DNA of 64,000 bases from contig JAKLGA010000003.1 of the NCBI GenBank assembly GCA_022710975.1, positions 472,677-536,676 of the forward strand, in the 5' to 3' direction. Shown here one piece after another: positions 33,553-41,590 of the stretch (position 1 is its first letter; each line of letters begins with the position of its first letter). A program made the position numbers and the translations under genes. The stretch is from Myxococcota bacterium (lineage in GTDB: Bacteria; Myxococcota; B64-G9). The notes under the pieces were generated by a model, which did no database searches, was not told where the DNA came from, and saw only the letters and a program-made list of their open reading frames with translations.

Positions 33553-33909
33553 ATGAGCTACGTGATCCGCGAGACCCTCGTGGATGATTGCGGTTGCGGG
33601 AGTTACCTCAAGAGCCTGTACCGGGTCGAGGACGATTGCGGTTGCCAGGAGGCGTTCCTCCCGGGAGAGCGGGTGAGGCTGCGCTACGACCGGTTCGGCA
33701 ATCCCTGGATCATGGCGGTCGAGGACGCCGGCTGCGGTTGCGTGGACACGGACTTCGCGTTCAGCGCGGATTGCGGGCCGCGCTACGGCTTCCGCGAGCC
33801 CTACCGCGGGGTGTACCTCGCGGACAGGCAGGGCAAGTCGGTGAAGGTCGAGGAGAAGAAGGACGAGGAGAAGCAGGAGGAGAAGCAGGGCGGGGCTTGC
33901 ACGGAGTAG
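33553..33909 (+). CDS. Small protein with repeated DCGC motifs
   Basis: 118 residues from ATG 33553 with AAGGAGCGAG upstream. Three similar motifs, DDCGCGSY, DDCGCQEA and AGCGCVDTD, are spaced about 20-45 residues apart, with a further SADCGPRYG. Between them is a beta-like segment (ERVRLRYDRFGNPWIMAVED). The tail is Lys/Glu-rich (EEKKDEEKQEEKQGG). There is no signal peptide. Closely spaced CxC pairs with Asp suggest metal binding (zinc, copper or Fe-S), but no family is recognised. It stands alone, divergent from the GH57 operon, followed by repeat A2. Confidence 0.65.
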   Translation: MSYVIRETLVDDCGCGSYLKSLYRVEDDCGCQEAFLPGERVRLRYDRFGNPWIMAVEDAGCGCVDTDFAFSADCGPRYGFREPYRGVYLADRQGKSVKVEEKKDEEKQEEKQGGACTE

Positions 33910-33924
33910 CGCAGCCCATCCGCC

Positions 33925-33995
33925 GTTCCTGGTTCCAGGTTCCCGGTTCCTGTTTCGCGCCCGGAAACAGGAACTAGGAACCAGGAACAAGGAAC
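33925..33995. repeat. Heptad palindrome, family A (A2)
   Basis: Four left heptads GTTCC+2 (33925-33952), a 15-nt loop TTTCGCGCCCGGAAA that is itself symmetric at its ends, and four right heptads NNGGAAC (33968-33995). The stop codon and last codons of the minus-strand deacetylase gene lie in the right arm. Confidence 0.9.
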
Positions 33996-34906
33996 TGACG
34001 AACAGCGATGTCCTCTAGCGTCCCCGCCTCGTGCCTCTCCATGACCCGCTGGAGGAACGCCCGGTAGATCTCCGCCTTGATCCTCCAGGGGACGCGCAGG
34101 GAGCGCTCCGCGCCCAGCCCGGGCGGGAGCCCGTCGCTTCGCAGATCCAGCAGATCCACCCCGTGCAGCTCGAGCTGCACCCAGCCCCGGCGCGCCAGGC
34201 CGGCGCCCAGGGCCCCGGCGGCGCGCGGGCCGAGCTGGGCCAGCAGCCCACCGGTCAGCGGCAGCCCGAGCGCCGCGCTGATGGGCAGCTCGAGCAGGCT
34301 GTCCTCGCCCGGCCGGGCCGCCCGCCAGGGCCGGTCGAGCCTGGCCGGGTAGGGCCGGGTCCTGCCCAGCGCCTCGCGCGGATCGCCCAGGATGGCCGCG
34401 CTCGGCCGCCCGAGCAGCGCGAGCAGCCCCACCGCCCCGGCCTTGGCCGCCTGGTAGAGCGGGCTCGGCAGCGCCGAGGCGTCGTAGCGCGCCCCGGCCG
34501 CGCGCGCGGCCGCCAGCACCCGCGGGCCCAGCAGGTAGCCGGGCGCGCGGAAGCCGGCCGGCGGCTGGCCCGAGAGCGCCTGCACGGCCCGCGCCCCGTC
34601 GCCGAGCTCCCGGGCGAGCGCGGGGTCCGGCAGGCGGCTGAGCGCGTAGGGGTGGCTCCAGGTGTGGTTGGCCAGCTCGTGCCCGGCGGCCGCGGCCGCC
34701 CGCAGCGCGGCCTGGGCCTCCGGGTGCGCGAGGCTCTCCCCCACGCAGAACAGCGTGCCCTTCGCCCCCAGCCCGTGCATGAGCTCCAGGAAGCGCTCCA
34801 CGGCCACGCTCACCACCGGATCCGCGCCCGGCGCCTCCTCCTCCGGCAGCCCGTACAGGCGGCGGTAGCAGGACAGGGGATCCAAGTCGATGGAGATGGC
34901 CAGCAT
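33974..34906 (-). CDS. Polysaccharide deacetylase (NodB-like) family protein
   Basis: 310 residues from ATG 34906. The N-terminus AISIDLDPLSCYRRLYG carries the metal/catalytic Asp pair. The metal-binding HxxxH lies in HELANHTWSHPYAL (~95) and the conserved Arg in GFRAPGYLLGP (~140). The family removes acetyl groups from GlcNAc-containing glycans or related amides. There is no signal peptide, so it probably acts on a lipid-linked or cytoplasmic intermediate. The last residues (RQFLVPGS) and the stop codon come from repeat A2. Repeat B2 ends 12 bp upstream of the start and no clear ribosome site is present. It is coupled in direction with the GT2 gene upstream. Confidence 0.85.
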   Translation of the reverse strand: MLAISIDLDPLSCYRRLYGLPEEEAPGADPVVSVAVERFLELMHGLGAKGTLFCVGESLAHPEAQAALRAAAAAGHELANHTWSHPYALSRLPDPALARELGDGARAVQALSGQPPAGFRAPGYLLGPRVLAAARAAGARYDASALPSPLYQAAKAGAVGLLALLGRPSAAILGDPREALGRTRPYPARLDRPWRAARPGEDSLLELPISAALGLPLTGGLLAQLGPRAAGALGAGLARRGWVQLELHGVDLLDLRSDGLPPGLGAERSLRVPWRIKAEIYRAFLQRVMERHEAGTLEDIAVRQFLVPGS

Positions 34907-34918
34907 GGCGTTCCACTG

Positions 34919-34981
34919 TGTCTGGTGGCTGGTGGCTGGTGGCTGGTTTAAACCAGACACTAGACACTAGCCACTAGACAC
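34919..34981. repeat. Heptad palindrome, family B (B2)
   Basis: Left arm TGTCTGG plus three TGGCTGG; centre TTTAAA (34947-34952); right arm CCAGACA, CTAGACA, CTAGCCA, CTAGACA; final C. Exactly 4+4 heptads. It occupies the gap between the GT2 stop (34988) and the deacetylase start (34906). Confidence 0.92.
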
Positions 34982-34987
34982 GGTGAT

Positions 34988-35704
34988 TCACTTCTCCTTG
35001 AACCGTATCACATAGACGAGCGTGGCCAGGTTCCCCAGCGCCTCCGGCACCCGGCGGACCAGGTTGATGGTGGGGGAGCGCTTCTCCCGCACGCACAGCG
35101 GCACCTCGACCACGGTCAGGCCCGCGCGCTCGGCGCGGATGACCAGCTCGGAGGCGAACAGGTTGCGCTCCACCACGCAGGCGCGCGCCACCGGCAGGAG
35201 CGGCTCGCGCCGGAGCGCCTTCAGCCCGTGGGTGTCGGTGCCCTTGAAGTCGAGGGTGAGCCGGAGCAGCCCGTTGAGCACCTGGCTGGCCAGGTGCCGC
35301 AGCCAGGGCCGCTCGTCGCGCGCGCCCGGGGCGAGCTTCGAGCCCACCACCATGTCGGCCCGCCGCGAGCGCAGCAGCCCGATGGCCGCGCGGTAGAAGT
35401 CGAGGTCCAGCAGATCGATCTCGTCGCACACCACCAGCTCGCCGCGGGCCTCCTCGAGGCCCCGCCGCAGCGCCTTGCCGTAGTTGGGCTCGCCGGCCGA
35501 GAAGAAGCGCACCTCAGGGTGGCGCGCCGCGAGATCCGCGGCGATCGCCAGCGTCCCGTCGTTCGAGCCGTTCTCCGCCAGCAGGATCTCGAAGCTCGGG
35601 GCCACCGCCGGCAGGCGGTCGAGCAGCCCCGCCACCGAGTCGGCCAGGATGGTCTCCTCGTTGTGGATGGGGATGACGACGGTCAGCTCCGGGGCGGCGC
35701 GCAT
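34988..35704 (-). CDS. Family 2 glycosyltransferase
   Basis: 238 residues from ATG 35704; an in-frame TTG at 35713 is possible. GT-A fold signatures: LTVVIPIHNEETILADSV at the N-terminus, EILLAENGSNDGTLAIA, and ELVVCDEIDLLDLDFY, where a DxD-like acidic cluster binds the metal and nucleotide sugar. The short length and lack of membrane helices resemble DPM1/GtrB-like polyprenol-phosphate sugar synthases without the C-terminal helices. It is upstream of the deacetylase in the same direction, separated by repeat B2. Confidence 0.88.
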   Translation of the reverse strand: MRAAPELTVVIPIHNEETILADSVAGLLDRLPAVAPSFEILLAENGSNDGTLAIAADLAARHPEVRFFSAGEPNYGKALRRGLEEARGELVVCDEIDLLDLDFYRAAIGLLRSRRADMVVGSKLAPGARDERPWLRHLASQVLNGLLRLTLDFKGTDTHGLKALRREPLLPVARACVVERNLFASELVIRAERAGLTVVEVPLCVREKRSPTINLVRRVPEALGNLATLVYVIRFKEK

Positions 35705-35734
35705 GGGCGGCAACCTAGCGCAGGCGCGCCCCGG

Positions 35735-35764
35735 TTGGCAAGTCGGGGGGAGTTCGTGTACACC
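35735..35764 (+). promoter_or_regulatory. Possible promoter for the acyltransferase-SDR pair
   Basis: TTGGCA (35735-35740) and TACACC (35759-35764) are 18 bp apart in the gap divergent from the GT2 gene. Moderate match. The leader to ATG 35809 would be about 38 nt. Confidence 0.4.
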
Positions 35765-35808
35765 TGGAGGGGTTGCTGGGGGCGGTCCCCGCCACGCGCG
35801 AGGTGGGC

Positions 35809-36669
35809 ATGTTCGAGGAAGCGACCGATCGCCTGTGCGAGTTCCTCAAGGGCATGGCCGATCCGGCCGTGGTGGCGCGGCTCGACCGGGTGGACGCGAA
35901 GCTGAACGAGTTCGGGGTGGACCCGTTCGGCTTCGACCCGGAGCTGGCCAAGACCATCATCCCCGCCATGGTGTTCCTGTACCGGCACTACTTCCGGGTG
36001 CAGTGCCAGGGGCTGGAGAACGTGCCCACCGGCCGGGTCATGCTGATCTGCAACCACTCGGGCCAGCTCCCCATCGACGCCATGATGATCTGCTCGGCCA
36101 TGGTGCTGGAGGCCGAGCCCCCGCGCATCGTGCGCTCCATGGTGGAGAACTGGGTGCCCACCCTGCCGTTCGTCAGCCACCTGTTCGCCCGCTGGGGGCA
36201 GATCGTCGGCACGCGCGAGAACTGCCTGCGCCTGCTGGCGAGCGACCAGCCCATCCTGGCCTTCCCCGAGGGGGTGCGCGGCATCAACAAGACCTTCGGC
36301 GAGCGCTACCAGCTCCAGGAGTTCGGGCTGGGCTTCATGCGCCTGGCGCTCCAGGCCCGGGCGCCGATCGTGCCGCTGGCCATGGTGGGCGCCGAGGAGC
36401 AGACCATCTCGGTCTACAACGCCCGGGGGCTGGCGAAGCTGCTGGGGCTGCCCAACCTGCCCATCACCCCGCTCACCCCGCTGGTCGGGCCGCTGGCGCT
36501 CCTGCCGCTGCCCACCCGCTACCGCCTGTACGTCGGCAAGCCGATGGAGTTCACCGGCAACCCGGACGACGAGGACTCGGTCATCGCGGAGAAGGTCAAG
36601 CGGGTGAGCCAGACCATCCACCGCATGCTGCACGACGGGCTGCGCGCCCGCAAGCACTGGTTCTGGTAG
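35809..36669 (+). CDS. PlsC-like acyltransferase
   Basis: 286 residues from ATG 35809 (GAGGTGG just upstream); an in-frame TTG at 35773 would add 12 residues. The acyltransferase motifs are NHSGQLPIDAM (variant of HxxxxD, about residue 78), GTRENCLRLL and FPEGVRGINKTFGERYQLQE (~150), as in 1-acylglycerol-3-phosphate acyltransferases. The protein has no clear membrane helix and is probably peripheral at the inner membrane. It lies 17 bp before an SDR gene, with which it likely forms an operon. The acceptor is unknown; a glycerolipid or a lipid-linked sugar are both possible. Confidence 0.88.
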   Translation: MFEEATDRLCEFLKGMADPAVVARLDRVDAKLNEFGVDPFGFDPELAKTIIPAMVFLYRHYFRVQCQGLENVPTGRVMLICNHSGQLPIDAMMICSAMVLEAEPPRIVRSMVENWVPTLPFVSHLFARWGQIVGTRENCLRLLASDQPILAFPEGVRGINKTFGERYQLQEFGLGFMRLALQARAPIVPLAMVGAEEQTISVYNARGLAKLLGLPNLPITPLTPLVGPLALLPLPTRYRLYVGKPMEFTGNPDDEDSVIAEKVKRVSQTIHRMLHDGLRARKHWFW

Positions 36670-36686
36670 TGGGGGGAGGGAGCCCG

Positions 36687-37628
<942 letters not shown>

Positions 37629-37633
37629 AGCAG

Positions 37634-37696
37634 TGGCTGGTGTCTGGTGGCTGGTGTCTGGTTTAAACCAGCCACTAGCCACTAGCCACCAGACAC
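37634..37696. repeat. Heptad palindrome, family B (B3)
   Basis: Left arm TGGCTGG, TGTCTGG, TGGCTGG, TGTCTGG; centre TTTAAA (37662-37667); right arm CCAGCCA, CTAGCCA, CTAGCCA, CCAGACA; final C. Exactly 4+4. It begins 6 bp after the SDR stop and ends one base before the -35 of the uridine kinase promoter. Confidence 0.92.
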
Positions 37697-37697
37697 A

Positions 37698-37726
37698 TTG
37701 AAACGGCCTTGATTCTCCCGTAGAAT
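37698..37726 (+). promoter_or_regulatory. Sigma-70-type promoter for uridine kinase
   Basis: TTGAAA (37698-37703) and TAGAAT (37721-37726) are exactly 17 bp apart. The leader to ATG 37873 is about 140 nt, the longest in this part of the window. It contains a direct/inverted CCCTG...CAGGG-type pattern around 37743-37780. Confidence 0.65.
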
Positions 37727-37872
37727 CCGCCCGGATCCGGAGTGCCCTGAATTCCCGATGTTTTCGGGGAAATCCAGGGCGCAGAAGGCGGCTCGTTGCA
37801 GCAGGCCTGGCCGATCCCCCATCAGCCCCTCGTCGGTCCCCCCTGGAACCGAGAGGGCCGGAGGCTGCCCCC

Positions 37873-38517
37873 ATGGTGAAGGACCCCAAGACCCGCCGCC
37901 CGCCCTTCCTGATCGGGGTGGCCGGCGGCACCGGCTCCGGCAAGACCACCCTCACCCGGGCCATCCTGGCCGCCATCGGCGAGCGGGTGGCGGTCATCCA
38001 GCACGACTGGTACTACCGCGACCACTCCCACATGCCGCCCGAGCAGCGGGCGCGCATGAACTACGACCACCCCGCGGCGCTCGAGACCGGGCTGCTCATC
38101 CGCCACCTGAAGGCGCTGAAGAAGCACCACGCGGTCAAGGCGCCCATCTACAACTTCGTCACCCACTCGCGCATGCCGGGCGGGGAGCGCATCGAGCCGG
38201 CCCCGGTGATCATCGTGGAGGGCATCCTGATCTTCGCCGAGGAGAAGCTCAGGGACGTGTTCGATCTGAAGCTGTTCGTGCAGACCGAGAGCGATCTGCG
38301 CCTGCTCCGGCGCCTGCAGCGCGACATGAGCGACCGCGGGCGCTCGTTCGAGAAGTCGGTGGAGCAGTACCTGGAGACCGTGCGGCCCATGCACGAGCTG
38401 TTCGTCGAGCCCAGCAAGCGCTTCGCCGACATCATCATCCCGGCCTCCCAGCCCAACGAGAAGGCCATCAAGATGATCGTGGACATGGTGCACCGGAGGG
38501 CCGATCGGCATAGCTGA
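37873..38517 (+). CDS. udk: Uridine kinase / P-loop nucleoside kinase
   Basis: 214 residues; ATG 37873 preceded by CCGGAGG at slightly long spacing. Walker A GVAGGTGSGKTTLTRA is near residue 15. The substrate-binding VIQHDWYYRDHSHMPPEQR and ETGLLIRHLKAL follow, then VIIVEGILIF (Walker B-like). The LID region has RLQRDMSDRGRSFE. These match Udk, which phosphorylates uridine and cytidine for pyrimidine salvage. It has its own promoter downstream of B3. The functional link to the sugar genes around it, through UTP supply, is only a suggestion. Confidence 0.93.
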   Translation: MVKDPKTRRPPFLIGVAGGTGSGKTTLTRAILAAIGERVAVIQHDWYYRDHSHMPPEQRARMNYDHPAALETGLLIRHLKALKKHHAVKAPIYNFVTHSRMPGGERIEPAPVIIVEGILIFAEEKLRDVFDLKLFVQTESDLRLLRRLQRDMSDRGRSFEKSVEQYLETVRPMHELFVEPSKRFADIIIPASQPNEKAIKMIVDMVHRRADRHS

Positions 38518-38523
38518 ATCACC

Positions 38524-38588
38524 GTTCCATGTTCCTGGTTCCACGTTCCCAGTCGGGAACCAGGAACCCGGAACCAGGAACCAGGAAC
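38524..38588. repeat. Heptad palindrome, family A (A3)
   Basis: Left: GTTCCAT, GTTCCTG, GTTCCAC, GTTCCCA (38524-38551); a 2-nt centre; right: five NNGGAAC heptads (38554-38588). It begins 6 bp after the udk stop and ends 14 bp before the start of the UDP-sugar dehydrogenase. Confidence 0.9.
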
Positions 38589-38602
38589 AGAGAGCCAATC
38601 CC

Positions 38603-39919
38603 ATGACCCACCTCGCAACTTTCCTGAAGAAGATCGAATCAAAGGAAGCCCTGATCGGCATCGTCGGCCTCGGCTACGTGGGGCTGCCGCTGGCCATCGC
38701 CTACGCGGACCACGGCTACCGGGTGCTCGGGCTGGACATCGACCCGAGGAAGCCCGAGGCCATCGCCGCCGGCCGGGCCTACCTCAAGCACATCCCGGGC
38801 AGCCGCTTCGCCCCGCACGTGGCCGCCGGCCGGCTCCAGGCCACCTGCGACTTCGCCCGCGCGCGGGAGTGCGACGCCGTCCTCATCTGCGTGCCCACCC
38901 CCTTGAACGAGTCGCGCGAGCCGGACACCTCGTTCATCGAGGCGAGCGCCCGGGCCATCCTGCCCGGGCTGCACCCGGGCCAGCTCGTGTCGCTGGAGTC
39001 GAGCACCTACCCGGGCACCACCGACGAGCTGGTGCGCGCCATCCTCGAGGGCGGCTCCCCCTACCGGGCCGGCCGGGACTTCTTCCTGGTGTTCAGCCCG
39101 GAGCGCGAGGACCCGGGCAACCCCACCTTCCACACCGCCAACATCCCCAAGGTGGTGGGCGGGTACACGCCCGACTGCCTGAAGGCCGGCGAGGCACTGT
39201 ACGCCGCGGCCGTGGAGCGGGTGGTGCCGGTCAGCTCCACCCGCGCGGCCGAGATGGTGAAGCTCCTGGAGAACACCTTCCGCGCGGTCAACATCGCGCT
39301 GGTCAACGAGCTGAAGCTCATCTGCGAGCGCATGGACCTCGACGTGTGGGAGGTGATCCGGGCCGCGGCCACCAAGCCCTTCGGCTACCAGCCCTTCTGG
39401 CCCGGGCCGGGGCTGGGCGGGCACTGCATCCCCATCGACCCCTTCTACCTGACCTGGAAGGCGCGCCAGTACGATCTCACCACCCGCTTCATCGAGCTGG
39501 CGGGCGAGATCAACACGAACATGCCCTACCACGTGGTGGAGCGGGCCCAGGACGCGCTGAACGGCAAGCGAAAGAGCCTGAACGGCGCGCGGGTGCTGGT
39601 GCTGGGGGCGGCCTACAAGCCGGACATCGACGACATGCGCGAGAGCCCGGCGCTGAAGATCATCGAGCTGCTGCGCGAGAAGGGCGCCCAGGTCGAGTAC
39701 CACGACCCGCACGTGCCGGCCCTGCCGCCCACCCGGAAGCACCGGCTGGAGATGAGCTCGGTGCCGCTCGACGAGGCGCGCCTGAAGGCGGCCGACTGCG
39801 TGGTGGTGGTCACCCACCACAAGGCCATCGACTGGCAGCTCGTGGCGCGGGCGGCGAGCCTGATCGTCGATTCGCGGAACGTGGTCCCGCGGGACCATGG
39901 GAATGTGGTGGGGGCGTGA
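38603..39919 (+). CDS. UDP-N-acetyl-sugar 6-dehydrogenase (WbpA/WecC type)
   Basis: 438 residues. The Rossmann start is GIVGLGYVGLPLAIAYAD. The catalytic Cys lies in GPGLGGHCIPIDPFYL (about residue 270), with the conserved Lys/Asn region in EMVKLLENTFRAVNIALVNE. The C-terminal UDP-binding domain has LVLGAAYKPDIDDMRESPA. The enzyme oxidises C6 of UDP-GlcNAc or UDP-ManNAc to the uronic acid with two NAD. With WlbA/B/C-like enzymes (49.5-52.3 kb) and the epimerase at 41591 it could begin a route to a diacetamido-mannuronic acid. WecC-type use on UDP-ManNAc cannot be excluded. Its ribosome site is weak and borders repeat A3. Confidence 0.92.
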   Translation: MTHLATFLKKIESKEALIGIVGLGYVGLPLAIAYADHGYRVLGLDIDPRKPEAIAAGRAYLKHIPGSRFAPHVAAGRLQATCDFARARECDAVLICVPTPLNESREPDTSFIEASARAILPGLHPGQLVSLESSTYPGTTDELVRAILEGGSPYRAGRDFFLVFSPEREDPGNPTFHTANIPKVVGGYTPDCLKAGEALYAAAVERVVPVSSTRAAEMVKLLENTFRAVNIALVNELKLICERMDLDVWEVIRAAATKPFGYQPFWPGPGLGGHCIPIDPFYLTWKARQYDLTTRFIELAGEINTNMPYHVVERAQDALNGKRKSLNGARVLVLGAAYKPDIDDMRESPALKIIELLREKGAQVEYHDPHVPALPPTRKHRLEMSSVPLDEARLKAADCVVVVTHHKAIDWQLVARAASLIVDSRNVVPRDHGNVVGA

Positions 39920-39928
39920 TGGACGCAG

Positions 39929-39991
39929 TGTCTGGTGTCTGGTGGCTGGTGGCTGGTTTAAACTAGCCACCCGCCACTCGCCACCAGACAC
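39929..39991. repeat. Heptad palindrome, family B (B4)
   Basis: Left arm two TGTCTGG and two TGGCTGG; centre TTTAAA (39957-39962); right arm CTAGCCA, CCCGCCA, CTCGCCA, CCAGACA; final C. Exactly 4+4. It starts 9 bp after the dehydrogenase stop and ends 15 bp before the next start. Confidence 0.92.
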
Positions 39992-40006
39992 AGTGAACGG
40001 TACCGC

Positions 40007-40372
40007 ATGATCCCGAACCAGCTAGACCAACGTATCGTCACGCTCTCGCGTGATCTCGTCGCCCGCCTGGACCGCCAGCGCCGGCTGTGCGCGGCCTTCC
40101 GCAAGGACGCCTGCGCCCAGCTGAACGCGCTCGAGCTCGCGGCGGTGGGGGTGCGGGACGCGCTGCTCGACGCGCTCGAGCGCGGCCCCCGGCGGCCCGA
40201 GGCCCACGCGGCCATGCTGGCTGCGGATCTGCGCCTGGAGCTCCTGGCGGCGGAGGCGGTCGGCGCGGCCGGGCTCGAGCCGATCGCCTGCGAGGAGATC
40301 GCGCGCTCGGTGCGGGAGCTGCGCGGGGCGATCGGGGCGTGCGTATCGATCGGAGTGAATCAGCGTTCCTAG
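40007..40372 (+). CDS. Small helical protein of unknown function
   Basis: 121 residues, predicted nearly all helix, rich in Arg, Leu and Ala (LSRDLVARLDRQRRLCAAFR, IARSVRELRGAIGACV). No signal peptide or membrane segment. The size and amphipathic pattern resemble FlgN-type chaperones or small coiled-coil regulators, but no motif supports a family. The stop codon lies in the first heptad of repeat A4. It lies between repeats B4 and A4, followed by another small helical gene of similar style. Confidence 0.55.
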   Translation: MIPNQLDQRIVTLSRDLVARLDRQRRLCAAFRKDACAQLNALELAAVGVRDALLDALERGPRRPEAHAAMLAADLRLELLAAEAVGAAGLEPIACEEIARSVRELRGAIGACVSIGVNQRS

Positions 40373-40435
40373 TTCCTGGTTCCAGGTTCCTGGTCGGGAT
40401 TCGAAACCAGGAACCAGGAACCAGGTACCAGGAAC
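40365..40435. repeat. Heptad palindrome, family A (A4)
   Basis: Left: GTTCCTA, GTTCCTG, GTTCCAG, GTTCCTG (40365-40392). Loop GTCGGGATTCGAAAC (40393-40407). Right: CAGGAAC, CAGGAAC, CAGGTAC, CAGGAAC (40408-40435). Exactly 4+4. It contains the stop codon of the gene before it (40370-40372) and ends 8 bp before the next ATG. Confidence 0.92.
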
Positions 40436-40443
40436 GAAGCACG

Positions 40444-40833
40444 ATGCACGAGATTCTCCAGGATCTTCGTTCGTTGATCGATCACCTGGACCGCCTGGGC
40501 CGCGACTGCGTCGGCCAGCCGGGCTCCGGGGCGATCGCGCTGTGGCAGGTGGGGGCGCTCGAGCTCCGCGACCGGGTCCAGGCGCTGGGCGCGCTCAGGC
40601 CGGGCGCGCCCGAGGCCCTGCGGCGCCTGCTCGCGGCCGAGCGCGCGGTCGAGGGGCTGGCCGCCGAGGTGCGGGTCGCGCTGGCCGCCGACGAGCCGCC
40701 CGCGGTGGAGGTCGCCGGCCTGCTCCCGCCGCTTTCGGCGCTCGTCGGGAAGCTGCGGGCGCTCCACGCCCTGCACGCGCGCCTGACGCACGACGACGAA
40801 ACTTGCGGCGGGCCGGGGCGCGGGTCAGAATGA
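40444..40833 (+). CDS. Small helical protein of unknown function
   Basis: 129 residues from ATG 40444. Mostly helical (ILQDLRSLIDHLDRLGRDC, VEGLAAEVRVALAADEPPAV, LVGKLRALHALHARLTHDDE). Length and composition resemble the preceding 121-residue gene, so they may be distant relatives or partners, although the sequences do not align obviously. No motif allows a function. It is bounded by repeats A4 and A5. Confidence 0.55.
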   Translation: MHEILQDLRSLIDHLDRLGRDCVGQPGSGAIALWQVGALELRDRVQALGALRPGAPEALRRLLAAERAVEGLAAEVRVALAADEPPAVEVAGLLPPLSALVGKLRALHALHARLTHDDETCGGPGRGSE

Positions 40834-40880
40834 GTCGGTCCCTGGGGAGGATACCGAGAGTGAAGCAGGCGGAGAACACC

Positions 40881-41008
40881 GTTCCAGGTTCCTGGTTCCA
40901 AGTTCCTGGTTCGGAAACCAGGAACCCCGCTCGCGGTGGGTACCAATCGGCTCGGTGGCGCATGAGGCGGGGCTGCTCGCTGCGCTCGCTGCCAGGAACC
41001 AGGAACTG
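40881..41008. repeat. Heptad palindrome, family A, long form (A5)
   Basis: Left: GTTCCAG, GTTCCTG, GTTCCAA, GTTCCTG (40881-40908). A short centre and GGAAACCAGGAACC follow, then the 68-bp module (40927-40994), which differs from the A1 module at one position, then GGAACCA and GGAACTG. The module is inserted at the same point of the right arm as in A1. It contains the ATG (40962) that opens the frame of the next lipoprotein. Confidence 0.88.
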
Positions 41009-41447
41009 CCTTGTGTTCCTCGTCGCCGCGGTGCTGCTCGCCGCCCTGGCCGGCTGCGGCCCCGCGCGCAGCGAGCTGGTGCTCGAGGACGACGAGGTCT
41101 TGGCGGCCCTCAACCCGGACGCCACCCGGCGCACGAGCGTGGTCCCGGAGATCGCCAAGCGCAGCGACGCCGAGGCCGGCACCGCCAACCCGGTGGCCGT
41201 CCCGGGCGGCACGGGCAAGGCGGGCGACCCGGTCTACTCCACCTCCTACGCCATCGAGCTGGCCAAGCTCGCCCTCAAGGAGTCGGGGGTGGAGTGCGAG
41301 GCGCGCGGCGTCCAGGTGACCTACTTCGAGGGTGTGTACACGGTCTGCTTCCCCCGGCCCGACGACCAGATGTCCGCCGCGGACTACAAGGTCGACATCA
41401 ACGAGACCGACTCGCGGATCCTGAAGATCGTGACGAAACCGGAATGA
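40962..41447 (+). CDS. Small lipoprotein whose start probably lies in repeat A5
   Basis: 161 residues from ATG 40962, or 144 from GTG 41013. The longer form has a proper basic N-region (RRGCSLRSLPGTRN) before the hydrophobic stretch CLVFLVAAVLLAALAGCG, with lipobox LAGC. The shorter form lacks any positive charge, so the ATG within the repeat is preferred. The mature domain ends with a fold pattern ELAKLALKESGVECEARGVQ and FPRPDDQMSAADYKVDINE. It is unrecognised; the length and two strands resemble small PASTA- or PepSY-like domains, without firm evidence. Repeat B5 follows immediately. Confidence 0.65.
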   Translation: MRRGCSLRSLPGTRNCLVFLVAAVLLAALAGCGPARSELVLEDDEVLAALNPDATRRTSVVPEIAKRSDAEAGTANPVAVPGGTGKAGDPVYSTSYAIELAKLALKESGVECEARGVQVTYFEGVYTVCFPRPDDQMSAADYKVDINETDSRILKIVTKPE

Positions 41448-41451
41448 CGGG

Positions 41452-41565
41452 TGGCTGGAGTCCGGTGTCTGGCGGCGGAGCAAGCGAGCAACGCGAGCGC
41501 CGCGGAGCAGTCCCCGAAGGGGATGTCTGGTTTAAACTAGCCACTAGACACTAGCCACCAGACAC
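41452..41565. repeat. Heptad palindrome, family B, long form (B5)
   Basis: Left: TGGCTGG, AGTCCGG, TGTCTGG, a 51-bp module (41473-41523) with CCCCGAAGGGG, then TGTCTGG. Centre TTTAAA (41531-41536). Right: CTAGCCA, CTAGACA, CTAGCCA, CCAGACA; final C. Apart from the module it is again 4+4. It starts 4 bp after the lipoprotein stop and ends 25 bp before the epimerase start. Confidence 0.9.
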
Positions 41566-41590
41566 GCTGATTTTTCTCCCGGAGCCCTCC

